Shown here: positions 1 through 12,009 of the stretch, in pieces
Layout of the letters: each line of letters begins with the position of its first letter
Position numbering within the stretch: position 1 is the first letter of the stretch
Assembly (NCBI GenBank): GCA_030180135.1
Contig: CM058239.1
Span: 73,601,823-73,665,822 of the forward strand
Direction: 5' to 3'
DNA length: 64,000 nucleotides
From: Orychophragmus violaceus
Lineage: Eukaryota > Streptophyta > Magnoliopsida > Brassicales > Brassicaceae
Notes under the pieces: model-generated
The model's input: the letters and a program-made list of their open reading frames with translations, nothing else
Database searches by the model: none
Told to the model about the DNA's origin: nothing
Program-made: the position numbers and the translations under genes

Positions 1-9
1 CCGATCGCT

Positions 10-230
10 ATGGTAGACTATGCCTTCACGATCATGATCAATTGTAGACTATGTCACCTCATATCATATTTATGGAGTGGTACGTTAAACCTCCTCCTTA
101 TTATTATGGTAGGCTATGCCTCTACAATCATGATCCATGGTAGACTATGTCACCTCAGATCATATTAATGGAGTGAGAAATTAAGCCTCCTCCTTAAATT
201 TATGGCAGGCGCTGCCTCCTCAATTATTTT
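10..230 (+). repeat. 96-bp tandem repeat in copia-1 leader
   Basis: Units start at 10, 106 and 202, an exact 96-bp period. Each begins ATGGTAGACTATGCC or a close variant (ATGGCAGGCGCTGCC in the third). The first two units are nearly complete, including a shared CCTCCTCCTTA near the end; the third is partial. They lie between the missing 5' LTR and gag, where copia elements have an untranslated leader. Confidence 0.8.
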
Positions 231-255
231 AATTTTGTCTTTTAATTATGTATTT

Positions 256-360
256 AAATTCCGTATTTATATTTATGCCTTTAAATTCCGCATTTATATT
301 TCTGCTTTTAAATTCTGCATTTATATTTATGCTTTTAAATTACTGCATTTAAATTTACCT
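256..360 (+). repeat. 27-bp tandem repeat in copia-1 leader
   Basis: Four AT-rich units start at 256, 283, 310 and 337, a 27-bp period, each opening AAATTC(C/T)G or a variant. They follow directly on the 96-bp repeat array and end about 50 bp before the gag start codon at 413. Confidence 0.8.
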
Positions 361-412
361 TATTTTCTTTAAAATAAGCTTAAATTTTAAATGTTTAAAT
401 CATATAGAGATA

Positions 413-1399
413 ATGTCGAACTTGGCAAAGCTCGATATCATTACCCTTGATGCTGCTGGAAAAAATTATATGACATGGGCATCAGAGGCAAAATGGCGTC
501 TGAAATCAAATGGTCTTCTGGAGACCATTTGTCCGTCGAAAACGACGGCTGATGAGGCTAAGACTAAGGCCATGGTGTTTTTACGCCATCACCTCCATGA
601 TAATCTGAAAAATGAATACATCACGAAGGAGGACCCATCGGATCTCTGGCAATCACTCAAGGAAAGGTTCGATCATCAAAAATATGTGATCTTACCAAAG
701 GTCAGATACGATTGGTTGAACCTCCGATTCATGGATTACAAAAATGTTGAAGATTATAATTCCGCCTTGTTCGGAATTACGGCCAGAATGGCATTATGTG
801 GTGTAAAGATGAGTGATTATGATATGATTGAGAAAACACTCACCACATTCCATTCTGGAAATGTAATCCTGCAACAACAGTACCGGGCAAAAGATTACAC
901 CCAGTACTCAGAGTTGATGCAAGTCCTCCTCGTAGCAGAACAAAATAATGAACTTGTGATGTGAAACCATCAGACTCGTCCAGCTGGATCAGCTCCATTC
1001 CCAGAAGCGAATGTTGTAGCATCCAGAAATAATGATAACTCTCGCGGACGAAGATATGGACGTGGCAAAGGCCGCGGTCGAGGTCGTGGACGATATCATG
1101 GACGTGGGCAAATAATAGGTTTCAACACTGGAAGAAATAATAATCTTCAGATAAATGAAGGTGGCCGTGCCATAAAGAAACCGAACGATAATGCTTGTTA
1201 CAGATGTGGCATGAAAGGGCATTGGGGACATATATGCCGCACGCCAAAGCACTTTGTCGATCTGTATCAAACATCACAAAAGGCCGCGGTTAATAATGTT
1301 GAAACTAACTTCATCGATAATGATGCTGGCCCTTCCTCCAGCGGCATAAATGAGGATACTCATATGGATGTCGTAGATTTCCTCATCGATGAACCATAA
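413..1399 (+). pseudogene. Copia-1 gag with an internal stop
   Basis: Encodes the capsid/nucleocapsid part. The N-terminal portion (413-961) resembles plant copia gag (UBN2-type, opening MSNLAKLDIITLD). A TGA at 962-964 interrupts it. The same frame then continues through an RGRGRGRG-like basic stretch and one CCHC zinc knuckle (CYRCGMKGHWGHIC, about 1198-1239) to a TAA at 1397-1399. The ATG at 413 is chosen because the conserved gag start follows it directly. Gag and pol are separated by about 150 bp of AT-rich sequence (1400-1548) without coding capacity, so pol would need splicing or internal initiation. Confidence 0.85.
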
Positions 1400-1548
1400 A
1401 TGAGTTGCCAAGGATACTATATATAATAAATTTTAATGTTTTATATTGTCTAATATGTTTTTATAGCAAAACCTATTCGCAGTTTTAATAAGCTTGTGTA
1501 ATATGATTTTGTTATAATATAAAAGATATTTTAATATATCTTTGTTTT

Positions 1549-4500
1549 ATGATACAAAAGATGTCGCATATTAAGAATCATGATGGAGATATATGTCTAG
1601 CAGACAGAGCTACGACACACACTATCCTTAAGGATAGACGATATTTCTCCTGTCTCAAAATCAAAGACTCCGCCGAAAGCGTGAGCACCATCTCTGGTAA
1701 TGCAAAGATAATACTAGGCTCTGGAGAAGCCAGTTTTTCAATGCCAAGGGGAACTAAATTTGAGATAAATAATGCATTTTATTCCCATAAATCTCACAGA
1801 AACTTGATAAGTTTCCGAGATATCCGTAGAAATGGATATCACATAGAAACTATGGATAAGAATGGCATTGAATATTTATGCATTACGTCTGAGACAAGAT
1901 ATGTATTGGAAGAGCTACCGATGTTAGCCTCCAGATTATATTGCACAAAAATAAACATTACTGAATCTTATGCTATAATAAATCAAGAGGTTTCCAATAC
2001 CTTTCGAGTCTGGCATGAAAGGTTATGACATCCAGGATCAGTAATGATGAGAATAATTGTGCAAAATTCTAGTGGTCACCCATTGAAAAACGAAAAGATT
2101 TTTCAATCGGGAGAGTTTCCATGTAATGCTTGTTCTCAAGGGAAACTCATCACTCGACCATCACCAGCAAAAGTTGGGAATGAATCCCCATTGTTCTTAG
2201 AAAGAATACATGGCGATATATGTGGACCTATCCATCCACCATGCGGGCCGTTTCGATATTATATGGTATTAGTTGACGCATCTAGTAGATGGTCACATGT
2301 GTGTCAGTTGACCACAAGAAACATGGCTTTTGCAAGATTCATTGCCCAAATAATCAGGTTGAGAGCACAGTTCCCGGATTATCCCATTAAGAAAATAAGG
2401 CTTGATAACGCTGGTGAATTCACTTCACAATCCTTCGATAATTACTGTATGACAATGGGAATCGATGTTGAGCATCCAGTACCCCATGTGCATACACAAT
2501 TGGCATGGCCGAAAGTTTAATAAAGCGATTGCAATGGATTGCAAGACCACTGATATTGAGAACAAAACTCCCAATTTCTGTATGGGGACATGCTATATTG
2601 CATGCGGCCGCATTGGTCCGGATAAGACCAAGTGCATATAATACATATTCCCCATTACAATTGACATCTGGTCAAGAACCTAATATATCCCATCTCCGAG
2701 TTTTTGGGTGTGCAGTTTATGTTCCTATATCGCCACCACAAAGAACAAAAATGGGGCCGCAACGGAGATAGAGGATATATGTCGGGTATACATCACCAAG
2801 TATAATAAGGTATTTGGAACCACAAACCGGTGATATGTTTACAGCACGGTTTGCTGATTGCCATTTTCATGAAGATGAATTCCTCGCGTTAGGGGGAGGA
2901 TTGAGAGAATCACCAAAAGATATCACATGGTGTACAAAATCTTTGGCTTATCTTGATCCCCCTACTAATCAACGCGAGTTGGAAGTTCAGAAAATTATAC
3001 ATTTACAAAATATGGCAAATCAATTACCAGACGCATTTACAGATACAAAGAAGGTGACAAAATCATACATACCCACTGCAAATGCTCCATCTAGAATTGA
3101 AATTCCAAAAGAACGAGGTGATGGTAGCATTGCTAATGAACCCAAGGTTCAATTGAAAAGGGGGAGGCCATTGGGCTCTAAAGATAAAAATCCCCGAAAG
3201 AAAAGAAGTTGGGAGAACAAAATGAAAAGGTTCAAAAGGAACCGAATGATGAAAAATGTCGTGAAGACATTTGTGAAAAGGTTCATGAAAAACCTGATGA
3301 TGAGAAAGACCTCGAAGTCGAGCATGATGAAGAAAAGTGTGAGATTTCCATTAATTACGCCTATGACGGAAAAGTATGGACTAGATATGAAATTGATGAT
3401 GTAGATGGAACATTCTCCTTTTCTATCTCCAAAGATATTGATAATGATGATGATCCGGATCCAAGATCCATATCGGAGTGCCAGAAAAGGCCTGACTGGG
3501 AGAAATGGCAAGAAGCCATGAGAAATGAATTACTCTCCCTTAATAAAAGAAATGTTTTTGGACCAGTTGGTATTACAACTGCAGATGTAATACTAGTTGG
3601 GTGTAAATGGGTCTTTGTGAGAAAAAGAAATGAAAATAATGAAGTCACTAGATATAAAGCTCGACTTGTGGCACAAGGGTTTTCTCAAAGACCGGGAATT
3701 GATTATGATGAGACATATTCCCCGGTAATGGATGCAATCACATTCAGGTACTTAATGAGCCTAACGGCATCGAAAAATCTAGAAATGTACGTTATGGATG
3801 TTGTGACTGCATATCTATATGGATCACTAGATAGTGACATATATATGAAAATCCCGGAAGGATTTAAGATCCCAGAAGGGTCAAAGATTCCAAAGGAATC
3901 TGAGAAAATATGTTCGGTCAAATTACAACGATCACTTTACGGACTGAAACAATCCGGACGCATGTGGTATAATCGCTTAAGTGAATTTTTGTTGCCAAAA
4001 GGATTTATCAACAATGTGATATGCCCTTGCGTATTTATAAGGAAATCCACATCTGGATTTGTGATCATTGCTGTTTATGTTGATGACCTGAACATCATTG
4101 GAACTCAAAAGGAAGTTGATGATGCAAGAACTCATATGAAAGGAGAGTTTGAGATGAAAGATCTTGGAAAGACAAAATTTTGTCTTGGGCTCCAAATAGA
4201 GCATTTCCAAGATGGTATATTTGTGCATCAATCAAATTACACCACAAGGGTGTTAAAACGCTTTAATATGGATAAAGAAAATCCTTTGAGTACTCCAATG
4301 GTCAATAGATCGCTCAATGTTGACAAGGATCCATTTCGACCTTGTGAAGATAACGAGAAAATATTAGGTCCAGAAATACCTTATATGAGCGCTATATGTG
4401 CACTCATGTATCTTGCAAACTGTACTAGACCAGATATAGCTTTTGCTACTAATCTGCTTGCAAGATACAGTTCATTTCCTACACAGAGACATTAGACCGG

Positions 4501-5075
4501 GATAAAACATATCCTTCGATATCTCCGAGGTACGATTGACTTAGGGCTATATTATCCTTGAAATTCTGCGCTTGGTCTAGTTGGCTTTGCAGATGCAGGG
4601 TATTTATCTGATCCGCATAAAGCTCGATCGCAAACCGAATACGTTTTCACAATGGGAGGAACTGCGATCTCGTGGCGTTCACAAAAACAAACTCTAGTCA
4701 CCACATCTTCAAATTATGCGGAGACAATTGCGCTTCATGAAGCATGTCGAGAATGTATATGGTTGAGATCTATGACTCATCATATACAAAAAGCTAGCGG
4801 AGTAATTACGAACACATAACCAACAACAGTATACGAAGATAATTCTGCATTTGTTTCTCAACTCAAGGAAGGCTATATCAAAAGCGACAGAACTAAACAT
4901 ATTCCCCCCAAGATTTTTCTCCTACATTCAAGAGCTCGAGAAGAATCAAGAAGTGGACATCCAGTATATCCGCTCAAGTGACAACGCTGCAGATCTATTT
5001 ACGAAAGCGCTTCCTACTACAACATTCAGGAAACATATTCAAAATATAGGAATGCGCCATTTGCGAGATTTGTGA
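1549..5075 (+). pseudogene. Copia-1 pol (PR-IN-RT-RH), multiply disrupted
   Basis: The protease region (about 1595) reads LADRATTHTIL where copia has D-S/T-G-TTHT, so the catalytic motif is D-R-A. The integrase pre-domain and core follow, with HGDICGPI and LDNAGEF supplying two catalytic Asp residues. RT contains KWVFVRKRN, YKARLVAQGF and the catalytic AVYVDDLN (about 4070). RNase H ends with SSDNAADLFTKALP. Lesions: TGA at 2026-2028, frameshift near 2500, TAG at 2769-2771, frameshift near 3200, TAG at 4493-4495, further stops near 4558 and 4817, and a frameshift near 4915. The dead protease motif and scattered lesions show a long-inactive copy. Confidence 0.9.
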
Positions 5076-5096
5076 AGAAGGGATCATATTATCTAT

Positions 5097-5107
5097 CAGG
5101 GGGAGTT
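5097..5107 (+). other. Purine-rich tract downstream of copia-1 pol
   Basis: CAGGGGGAG follows the RNase H stop. A second purine run, AAGGGGAAG, lies at 5207-5215 immediately before the TG that opens the LTR, and is the better candidate for the plus-strand primer. Confidence 0.5.
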
Positions 5108-5215
5108 TATGTTACTGTACTCTTTTCTTTGTCATGGTTTTTATCCCACTGGGTTTTTCCATGATAAAGTTTTCAACGAGGCCGTACATAATATAAATAA
5201 ATATTTAAGGGGAAG

Positions 5216-5482
5216 TGTTAAGAATATAAATATTATATTATATCATAAATATCTTATGATTAACCGACTATCAAAGTCGGTCTATTGTGCCTATATAAAG
5301 GCTTCATCTCACTCTTGTAAGATGTAATCCATTATCAAAAAAAAAAAAGACACATACACTTGCTTACGTACAACTCTTCTCTCTCTCTCACATATACCTC
5401 TCTTGCTACTTACTACTACATATCTTATATATATATTAAATACTTATAAACCAAACATATACCTCATCTTTATTTTACAACA
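5216..5482 (+). mobile_element. Copia-1 3' LTR
   Basis: Starts TGTTAAGAATATAAATA immediately after AAGGGGAAG. Contains a TATA element (TATATAAAGG, about 5291) and downstream CT-rich sequence, as expected of an LTR promoter. The right end is placed at an ACAACA near 5482, but no second LTR or target duplication is in view, so this boundary is a guess. Confidence 0.55.
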
Positions 5483-5504
5483 ATTTGAAAATTTACGGTA
5501 TTCT

Positions 5505-5674
5505 TTTTTTTTTTGAATACTTTGGAAGTTTCGGGCCTTAGGTCCATAATCTCCTAAGAGTCCGAAGTTAGCCTTTAGATAATGTGATTTAAAGATTAAC
5601 TCGTATCAAAGGGGATTTGAACCCGGGCCACAAGAGAACCAACCCCCTTATATTACTACTAGGCTACTACCTCT
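5505..5674 (-). mobile_element. tRNA-derived SINE
   Basis: Read on the minus strand, a 5' part beginning GGTAGTAGCCTAGTAGTAA (A-box-like) is followed by GGGTTCAAATCCCC (B-box of a pol III promoter, about 5613-5626) and ends in an A-run (T-run at 5505-5516 on the plus strand). Length of about 170 bp fits plant SINEs. No exact target duplication was found, so the ends are approximate. A decayed tRNA gene is less likely because the unit ends in poly(A). Confidence 0.6.
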
Positions 5675-5682
5675 TTAATATT

Positions 5683-6292
5683 TTACGCATTTTATCTTTT
5701 AAAACGTGTGTGGATCTACCATTTAGACCATTTACAATGGAGTATTGTAAAAAAGTTTTAACAAAGTTTTCTAAACTAAAATAAAAATATTATAAAATTA
5801 AAAAGAAATTTCGGTAAAACTAACACTTTATTGCATAGCATTTAGTGAATTAACACTTTTAAGTTTTAAATTAATGAGATGACATTTTATGACTGTTGAA
5901 ATTATTGAAACTCGGTTTTACCCCTACGTGAGGATGACTCCGCTCTGGACGCGCGTGGCCTATCTGTGAAAGGGGCCCACGTGAGATTACGCATCCAATT
6001 TAAGCACGTGATGTAGATAACTTCACTTACTCAGCGATGTGGATACGTGGCTTGTGAAGCGATGTTGATGTGGGTATTTGTTATTATTATTTTGTTCCCG
6101 CCAAACGCATGCATTTAATGCCCAATAGGTCTAATGAGTCTATTTAATTGGCTTATATCCCATCTGAATTTATTTAACAGCTCACTTATCTTTTACAGAT
6201 CTGGGACTAAGGCATTTGGGTGGTTGAGGAGGACAAAGAGCTCGAATTAAATTCATCGGAAAGAATTAATTTTGGTTTCAGAGCAGCAATAA
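5683..6292. other. Intergenic / 5' flank of the MULE gene
   Basis: No ORF. AT-rich to 5930, then a GC-richer part with CACGTG boxes (near 5978 and 6004). It may contain the left terminus of the MULE, but no terminal inverted repeat partner was recognised beyond 23017. Confidence 0.4.
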
Positions 6293-9200
6293 ATGGTGGA
6301 GGTAAGATTTTCCTATGTTATGGTTATGATCGTTACTGACGAGTTACCAATTTGTTTATTTTTGTTGGGGTTAACTGTCGCTGTTATTGACGAAGAGAGA
6401 ATAAAAAAAAAATTAACTTCACCATGACATTCAATATGTAGACCACAAGAAGATATTTGTTAAAATTTCTTAACTTTGGATTATGTTATTCGTTAGTTTG
6501 GAAGTATGAATGTATCTTAGTTTTGCTCTGTTTTTATAAACATATGCTACGGTGTGAAACAGAGTTATGTCCAGCTTATATTAGATGGAATAAGATGGAG
6601 GACAGTTTATATAAAAATCTGAGGTTCTGAAACACATCATGTGTTCTTCTGAACACTTTGCATTTCTATATATAAAAATGTTGAGCTCAAATAACTATCA
6701 ATTCTAAGCTCATATTTAGTTTTACGTTGAGTCTGAATTTTATACATAGTTATGAACGTTCATGACTGTTAAGACGTGTTTTTGCTAACAAGACATGTTG
6801 TATCTATTTTATCAGGTTCACCGCGATCCTGTTTACGTGGTGGCCGGGAAGTGGAATCGTTCCAACAATGGAGAATAGGAATTCAACATTGATTCCCGGG
6901 CATACGGGGAGGTGCATAACTTTACTCAGCGATAATACAACGGAATCATACAAGTCCAGGGTGTTGAAGGAGTTCGAGGCTGGACGTGGAACAAGCTGCA
7001 GGCTGACGTATGTGGCACCAACTAGGATGAATTCAATAGCATCGTCGAAGATGCCGCCAAAATGTATTGGGAGCGTAGATGGACTGGAGACTTTCAGAGT
7101 GATCAGAAGAAAAAACGAGGGGATTAGCTTATATGCGGAGTTTGGGGAGGGTGGTAGCGTTGTGTTAAGAAGCAATATGAGGAAAGAAGCCAAAGAAAGT
7201 AGCATGGACATACCTCCGAAACTTAGTCAAAGTGGTGGAGGGGGTGGTAGCTTTGTGTTGAAGAGCAGTATAAGTAAAGAGACAAAGGAAAGAGTTGAGG
7301 ATGTACCGGTGAAAGATGGTCAAAGTACTGGTGATGGTTCTTTCCAGGAGTTGCTTTTAAGCCAAAGCGCAAGTAATGTGTTTGGAGCAGATTGTTCAGA
7401 CTGTGGTGGAACAATTTCAGGCAGCATTGGGGCCTTTGTTGCGAAAGGGGCAAATTCGATTGCTGAAGCTCTTGAAGCGGTGGAGGATGTTGTTATTCCG
7501 ACAGTTGAGACATTTGTGAAATAAACGCAAACATTTGATGACCTTGAATCTAATGGTGAGGACCAAGAAAACGAAGACATTATAAGTTTAAATGGTGTCG
7601 ACCAGGATTTGGATACCATTATGCCAACGGTGAGCGAGAGGTCGTCGAGTAGCGAGGATGGGTCAGATACCTACTGGTCGGACATCTACTGAGCAGACAT
7701 CTATTGGACAGACATCTATTGGACAGACATCTACTGATGCAAGTATTGGTGGAGAGTATGATTGTTTTGATCTAACTCAATGGACCCAACAGCTTGACAG
7801 GGCGTTCGAAGATGTTGAAGAACCGGGTAACGAGCAACAGGAAATGGTGTCTTCTCTAACTCAGGACACAATGGAGCCCACACCTTCCGGTGGTATGCTG
7901 TTGAGCCTGCAGAATATATACGAGGATATCCGCGATCAAGCTACAATATTTGCGCAAGATGCTCCACCTATGTTTGACGATGAGAGAAAAGGTGGGAAAG
8001 AGGCTGTTTACAGGTAACTATGTGTGTTTATGCTATAAAGAGGCTGTTTCATTTTCGTACTCCGCGGTCCACACCAGAGAAGATAGTTATGCAATGTGTT
8101 GACCCTCAGTGTGATTGGAGGGTTTATGCTAAAGTAGTGCCCTACTCATCTTATTTTGAGATAAGGATAGTAGAATTGCACCACTCTTGCGACTTCAATT
8201 CGAGAACTGAGAACAGCAAGCATGCTGCTGCACGGGTTATAGCAGAGCTGTTGAAGAAAAAGTACGGGAATGGAAAAACTGGACCTAGGCCGAGAGACTT
8301 GCCTTTAATGTTGATGGAGGAGTTGTCAATCACTGTGTCCTATTGGAAAGCGTGGAGAGCACGAGAGTTGATTATTGAGGCAGTCTACGGATCCGCAGAG
8401 GGCAGCTACAGGTTACTTTCAGCGTATTTGTATTTGATGCGCAAGGCAAATCCAGGGACGGTTTAAAATCTGCAGTGCATTGATGTTGAAGAAGATGGGA
8501 AGATGGTGAAGCGGTTTCAAAGTTTGTTTTTCGCATTTGGAGCTTCCATCGAAGGGTTTCCGTGGCTACGGAATGTGATAGTTGTGGACGGGACCCAACT
8601 TTGGGGCAAATACAGGGGGTGCATGATAACTGCTAGTTTCCAAGACGGGAACTTTCAGATTTTCCCCATTGCCTTTGCCATTTTCGACGGTGAGAACCAT
8701 GAATCTTGGGAGTGGTTCATGTGCAACTTGGCCGAGATTGTCCCTGATTCCACCGATCTGGTCATTGTCTCTGATCGTCATTCAGATATTTACAATGGAA
8801 TTAAGCATGTCTACCCCCTGGCCAACCACGGAGCTTGCGTTGTACACTTGGAACGCAATGTTGGCCAAAAGTTCAAGGTAGAGGGTTTAGGGGATCTAGT
8901 TTCGAATGCTGCTCGGGCATATAGAAACTGCCACTTCCTCGGTGCTATGAATGAGATAGGCCTACACAGTGCTAAGTGTGTCGAATGGTTAGAATATATA
9001 GGGTTTGATCACTAGACACAGGTCCATGGAAACGGAGAACAGTACAATCTGATGAGTAGCAACATTGCAGAGTCCTTGAATGCTGTTCTCGCGAAAGGAA
9101 AATATTTTCCGAATACATCGACCGTTGAGTTCATAAGGACAATGCTGATGCGATGGTTTTGTCTCTGACAAAATGTGGCTGCGAAGAGTCAGTCGATAGT

Positions 9201-9348
9201 GACCCCGGAGGTGGATAAGTTGTTGCTTACGTTGGCAGAGGATTCTACAAAAATTGATGGTTACTCAAGCATCACAGTGGAGTGTGCAAGTTACATCCCT
9301 CACCGATCGGCGGTACCATGATGCCTTAAACATTGGTGAATGCACATC
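6293..9348 (+). pseudogene. MuDR-like (MULE) transposase, 5' portion
   Basis: Exon 1 is only ATG-GTG-GAG (6293-6301), followed by a GT-AG intron (6302-6815). Exon 2 opens VHRDPVYVVAGKW, like the N-terminus of plant MULE proteins. A Ser/Gly-rich, acidic variable region follows (to about 8000), then a MuDR/FAR1-type zinc-binding region (about 8030-8260, with CVDPQCDWRVYA and HHSCDF), then the MULE transposase core with VVDGTQLWGKY and VSDRHSDIYNG as the first two catalytic Asp sites, and SSNIAESLNAVL. Many lesions: a stop near 6877, a frameshift near 6920, and stops near 7522, 8015, 8464, 9013 and 9168. The gene is cut at 9348 by Athila-1 and resumes at 22569. Confidence 0.85.
7676..7740 (+). 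repeat. 15-bp tandem repeat in MULE variable region
   Basis: About four imperfect copies of a unit like CAGACATCTATTGGA. It gives repeated T-S-I-G-Q peptides in one frame and lies in the poorly conserved segment before the zinc finger. Confidence 0.7.
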
Positions 9349-10560
9349 TGATATATCATGGTTTTTACCCATTTTATGCCATGATATAGATGTGTTTTTA
9401 GTGTCTTTTGTCTTTGTTTAGAGTCTTTTACAGGTTTAATCAAGTTTGGAGCTAATTGGAGATATTTGGAGCATTTTGGGACTTTTGGGACGTTTTGGCC
9501 GAGAGATTTACTCACTGTCCGATTTATTGATCATGCATCGACCGACACACCTTGTGCATCGGTCGACACACTAGCGAGATGGGCCGTACGAGTCGGTTTA
9601 ACAAGTTATGAAGATTTGCAAAGAGGCCCAGAATAGTTCCAGTATTTACACAGAAGCCCCATCTGAGATTATGCCTATATATACTAGTTTTTGGTGTTTA
9701 TTTTACCTACGCTTTACATTACGCTTTGATACTAATAGCTAAGAGATTTCTAGAGCTTTTGGGGGCTGATCTATTTCCTGTATTCACTTATTTTGGAGAA
9801 GATTTCGAACCCCTTATTCTATTTAATTTCTTATATGCAATCTATTATTTCTTTGATTATGTTTTCATTAATCATGTCTGAGTAGATCCATAGTTGAGTT
9901 TAGGGTTTCTCACATAGGATTTCATGACTTGCTAGACTTGTTCAATTTCAGTTAAGGATTCAAACTATATCTGTTCTTCAATTTAATTGTGCTTAAAGCT
10001 AGTTCTAACCTGATCAATTAGAATCTAGATCTTAGGTTGCTAAATACGTCACGGAAGTGGGGTTTAGGAATCTGAACTAATTAAATTGGGCAATTAAACT
10101 TTGCGCAAACGGAAGTTTGGTTTAGGATAATTGTGAACATATCAAACTTGGGATTAATGCTAGTTTAATCTGTTAGTTCTCGCAAACGAAAGTTTGGTTT
10201 GCTGCACTTAGACTTAGAGAATTATCGCAAAGGAATTTGGTTAATTCTATATCTGTGTTTTGAGTTCTAGAACTGTTCTTAATTAGATCTTTGCTGAATG
10301 AACTGTCTGCTTGTCTGATTTCCTGAGAATACCCTAGGCTTGACGCTTTTAGTTTATTGCTTCTCAACCGTTAATCTCTGCTACTGTTTACTTTCTTGCT
10401 TCGCAATTTCTTTACTTCACCATCTGCTTATTTCTAGTTTAATCTCTACTGTTCTGATCTATTGAGACCAAGTGTCCCTGTGGATTCGATAACCCTATAT
10501 ACTACTTTGACATTGCTGTTCACCTGCAGTTTAGTATAGGGATAAACTTTGAGCCTATCA
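9349..10560 (+). mobile_element. Athila-1 5' LTR
   Basis: Begins TGATATATCATGG and ends GAGCCTATCA; 1,212 bp. Contains TGCATCGACCGACACAC and TGCATCGGTCGACACAC (about 9532-9575), related to the GATCG motif elsewhere in the element, and a TATATATACTAG near 9675 that may serve as its TATA box. Confidence 0.93.
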
Positions 10561-10566
10561 AGTTTT

Positions 10567-10584
10567 TGGCGCCGTTGCCGGGGA
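10567..10584 (+). other. tRNA-Asp-type primer-binding site of Athila-1
   Basis: TGGCGCCGTTGCCGGGGA lies six bases after the 5' LTR. This is the primer site typical of Athila/Tat elements, and its complement appears in the LTR unit near 32778. Confidence 0.9.
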
Positions 10585-10837
10585 CTCTTTGAGTCTTCGA
10601 TAGGACCGAACTTATGGTTTTTGCTAGAAATTTTTCTTTTTGTTTTTGTTCTTTTTCGTTTTTGTTTTTTTTTTGATTTTGCTGAACTTTTTCTCTGTTT
10701 CTTTCCGTCGCAGGTACGAATTTCGCCTTGCATCGATCGTTCCATACCTTGCGTCGATCGTCACTAGGCGATTCTGAGAATTGAATCGATCGTTGCACTG
10801 ATAGCATCGATCGTTGCTGGACGATTACAGACAGTTT

Positions 10838-11343
10838 ATGCCAACGCAGAAAACTCGAAGTAATCCGAACTCGAGCTTGCTTAATCTCGGACTAGAGGAA
10901 CTTGGACGTCTAGAAAGGACTAACAGAAGAGAAAGAAGAGAGAGAATGGTACGAGAACGTTTGATCTTGATACCAGATGCTGAAGGTACCCTAAGGAACC
11001 AAGATGACAACCCGTACAATGCTGCTGGGCATCGGGTTGATGCTGAAGGGAATGTCATCCCTGATCCTCCTGAGCAACAGGAGCTAAACCGAAACCAGGG
11101 TCAAGGACAGGCCCAAGGTAGAGAGATGGTGGTTCATGAGAGGACACTAGCTGATTACAACAGACCTGATGAGTTTCATGCAAACCGAGCAGCTCTAGTG
11201 CTTCCTGCTTTTGAGAGGAACGATTTTGAGGTAAAAACCATCTACTACCAGCTGATGAGACAGATTTCTTTTCATGGTCTTCAAGCAGAGCAGCCTATGG
11301 ATCATATTGACAAGTTTGAGGACATAGTCACTGGCATGAAGTA
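10838..11343 (+). pseudogene. Athila-1 gag, N-terminal part (cut by CACTA)
   Basis: Opens MPTQKTRSNPNSS and contains an Arg-rich segment, QGQGQAQGREM, and the start of the conserved capsid fold (MDHIDKFEDIVTGMK). The ATG at 10838 is the first in frame; the reading frame extends upstream only by non-ATG codons. The ORF enters the CACTA terminus at 11344. The capsid domain resumes at 14726 in the same frame once the insertion and one GTA are removed (codons ATG AAG TAT GAA). Confidence 0.85.
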
Positions 11344-12009
11344 CACTACAAGAAAAATCAACATTCATAGCACACGATACAAGCTATGATATGTAATAGA
11401 TAGCGTTTCCACAAACGCTCTGACAACGGCAGCTATAATAGACCCCCCCTACCATAGCATTTTGTCCGTGCTATGTTAGTAGTGCAAATAGATAGCGTTA
11501 ATTTGTTATTGCTATGTTTGGTGCAATCTATTATAGCATCGATGTAATGCTATATTTGTAACCGAGCCTAGCCGAGCCGAGCCAAGCCGTATTAAATTAT
11601 TAGTATTATTATATATATTTTTGTTATTATATATATTTTTGTAACAATTGGATTTATATAAAAAATTATATTTGAAACTTGATTTACAATATGACTTTAT
11701 AAATGATCCAAAACATGTTTTACATCAACATATATCATACCAAAAAAAGTCTAAGTAAACATCTTCATACACTAAACTAGAGCTTTAAAAGATGCTTCAA
11801 GCCTCCTTGTAAAACTCATTGTACTCCTCCTTTTCGACTTCTCTTTCTCTGACCACATAGTTGAATGAAATGGTCAACACATTACTTCATCTTTCCCCTG
11901 TTATGAAAAGGCAAGATAATGCAAACAAATGTTATAAACTTGTTTAGTATTGTATTGTTCCCCTAAGGACCAATTAATGAAACAACGACGAAGCAAACAG
12001 TATGCTTAC

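Larger units (their letters stand above)
1..5482 (+). mobile_element. Copia-1: old, 5'-truncated Ty1/copia retrotransposon
   Basis: Domain order is gag, protease, integrase, reverse transcriptase, RNase H, which defines Ty1/copia. The 5' LTR and primer-binding site lie outside the window. What remains is a repeat-rich leader, a gag ORF, a separate pol region and a 3' LTR. The coding part carries at least five in-frame stops and three frameshifts, so it cannot encode a working polyprotein. The strong decay, compared with the near-intact elements further right, suggests this is among the oldest insertions here. The lineage within copia was not determined. Confidence 0.9.

Noticed and set aside
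3149..3511. 120-codon minus-strand ORF opposite copia-1 RT
   Set aside because: Shadow of the acidic/basic-rich linker before RT; hydrophobic only because it is the complement of Lys/Glu codons.
5590..5675. Possible functional tRNA gene
   Set aside because: B-box present but no full cloverleaf or anticodon arm could be drawn, and a poly(A) tail follows; a SINE explains it better.
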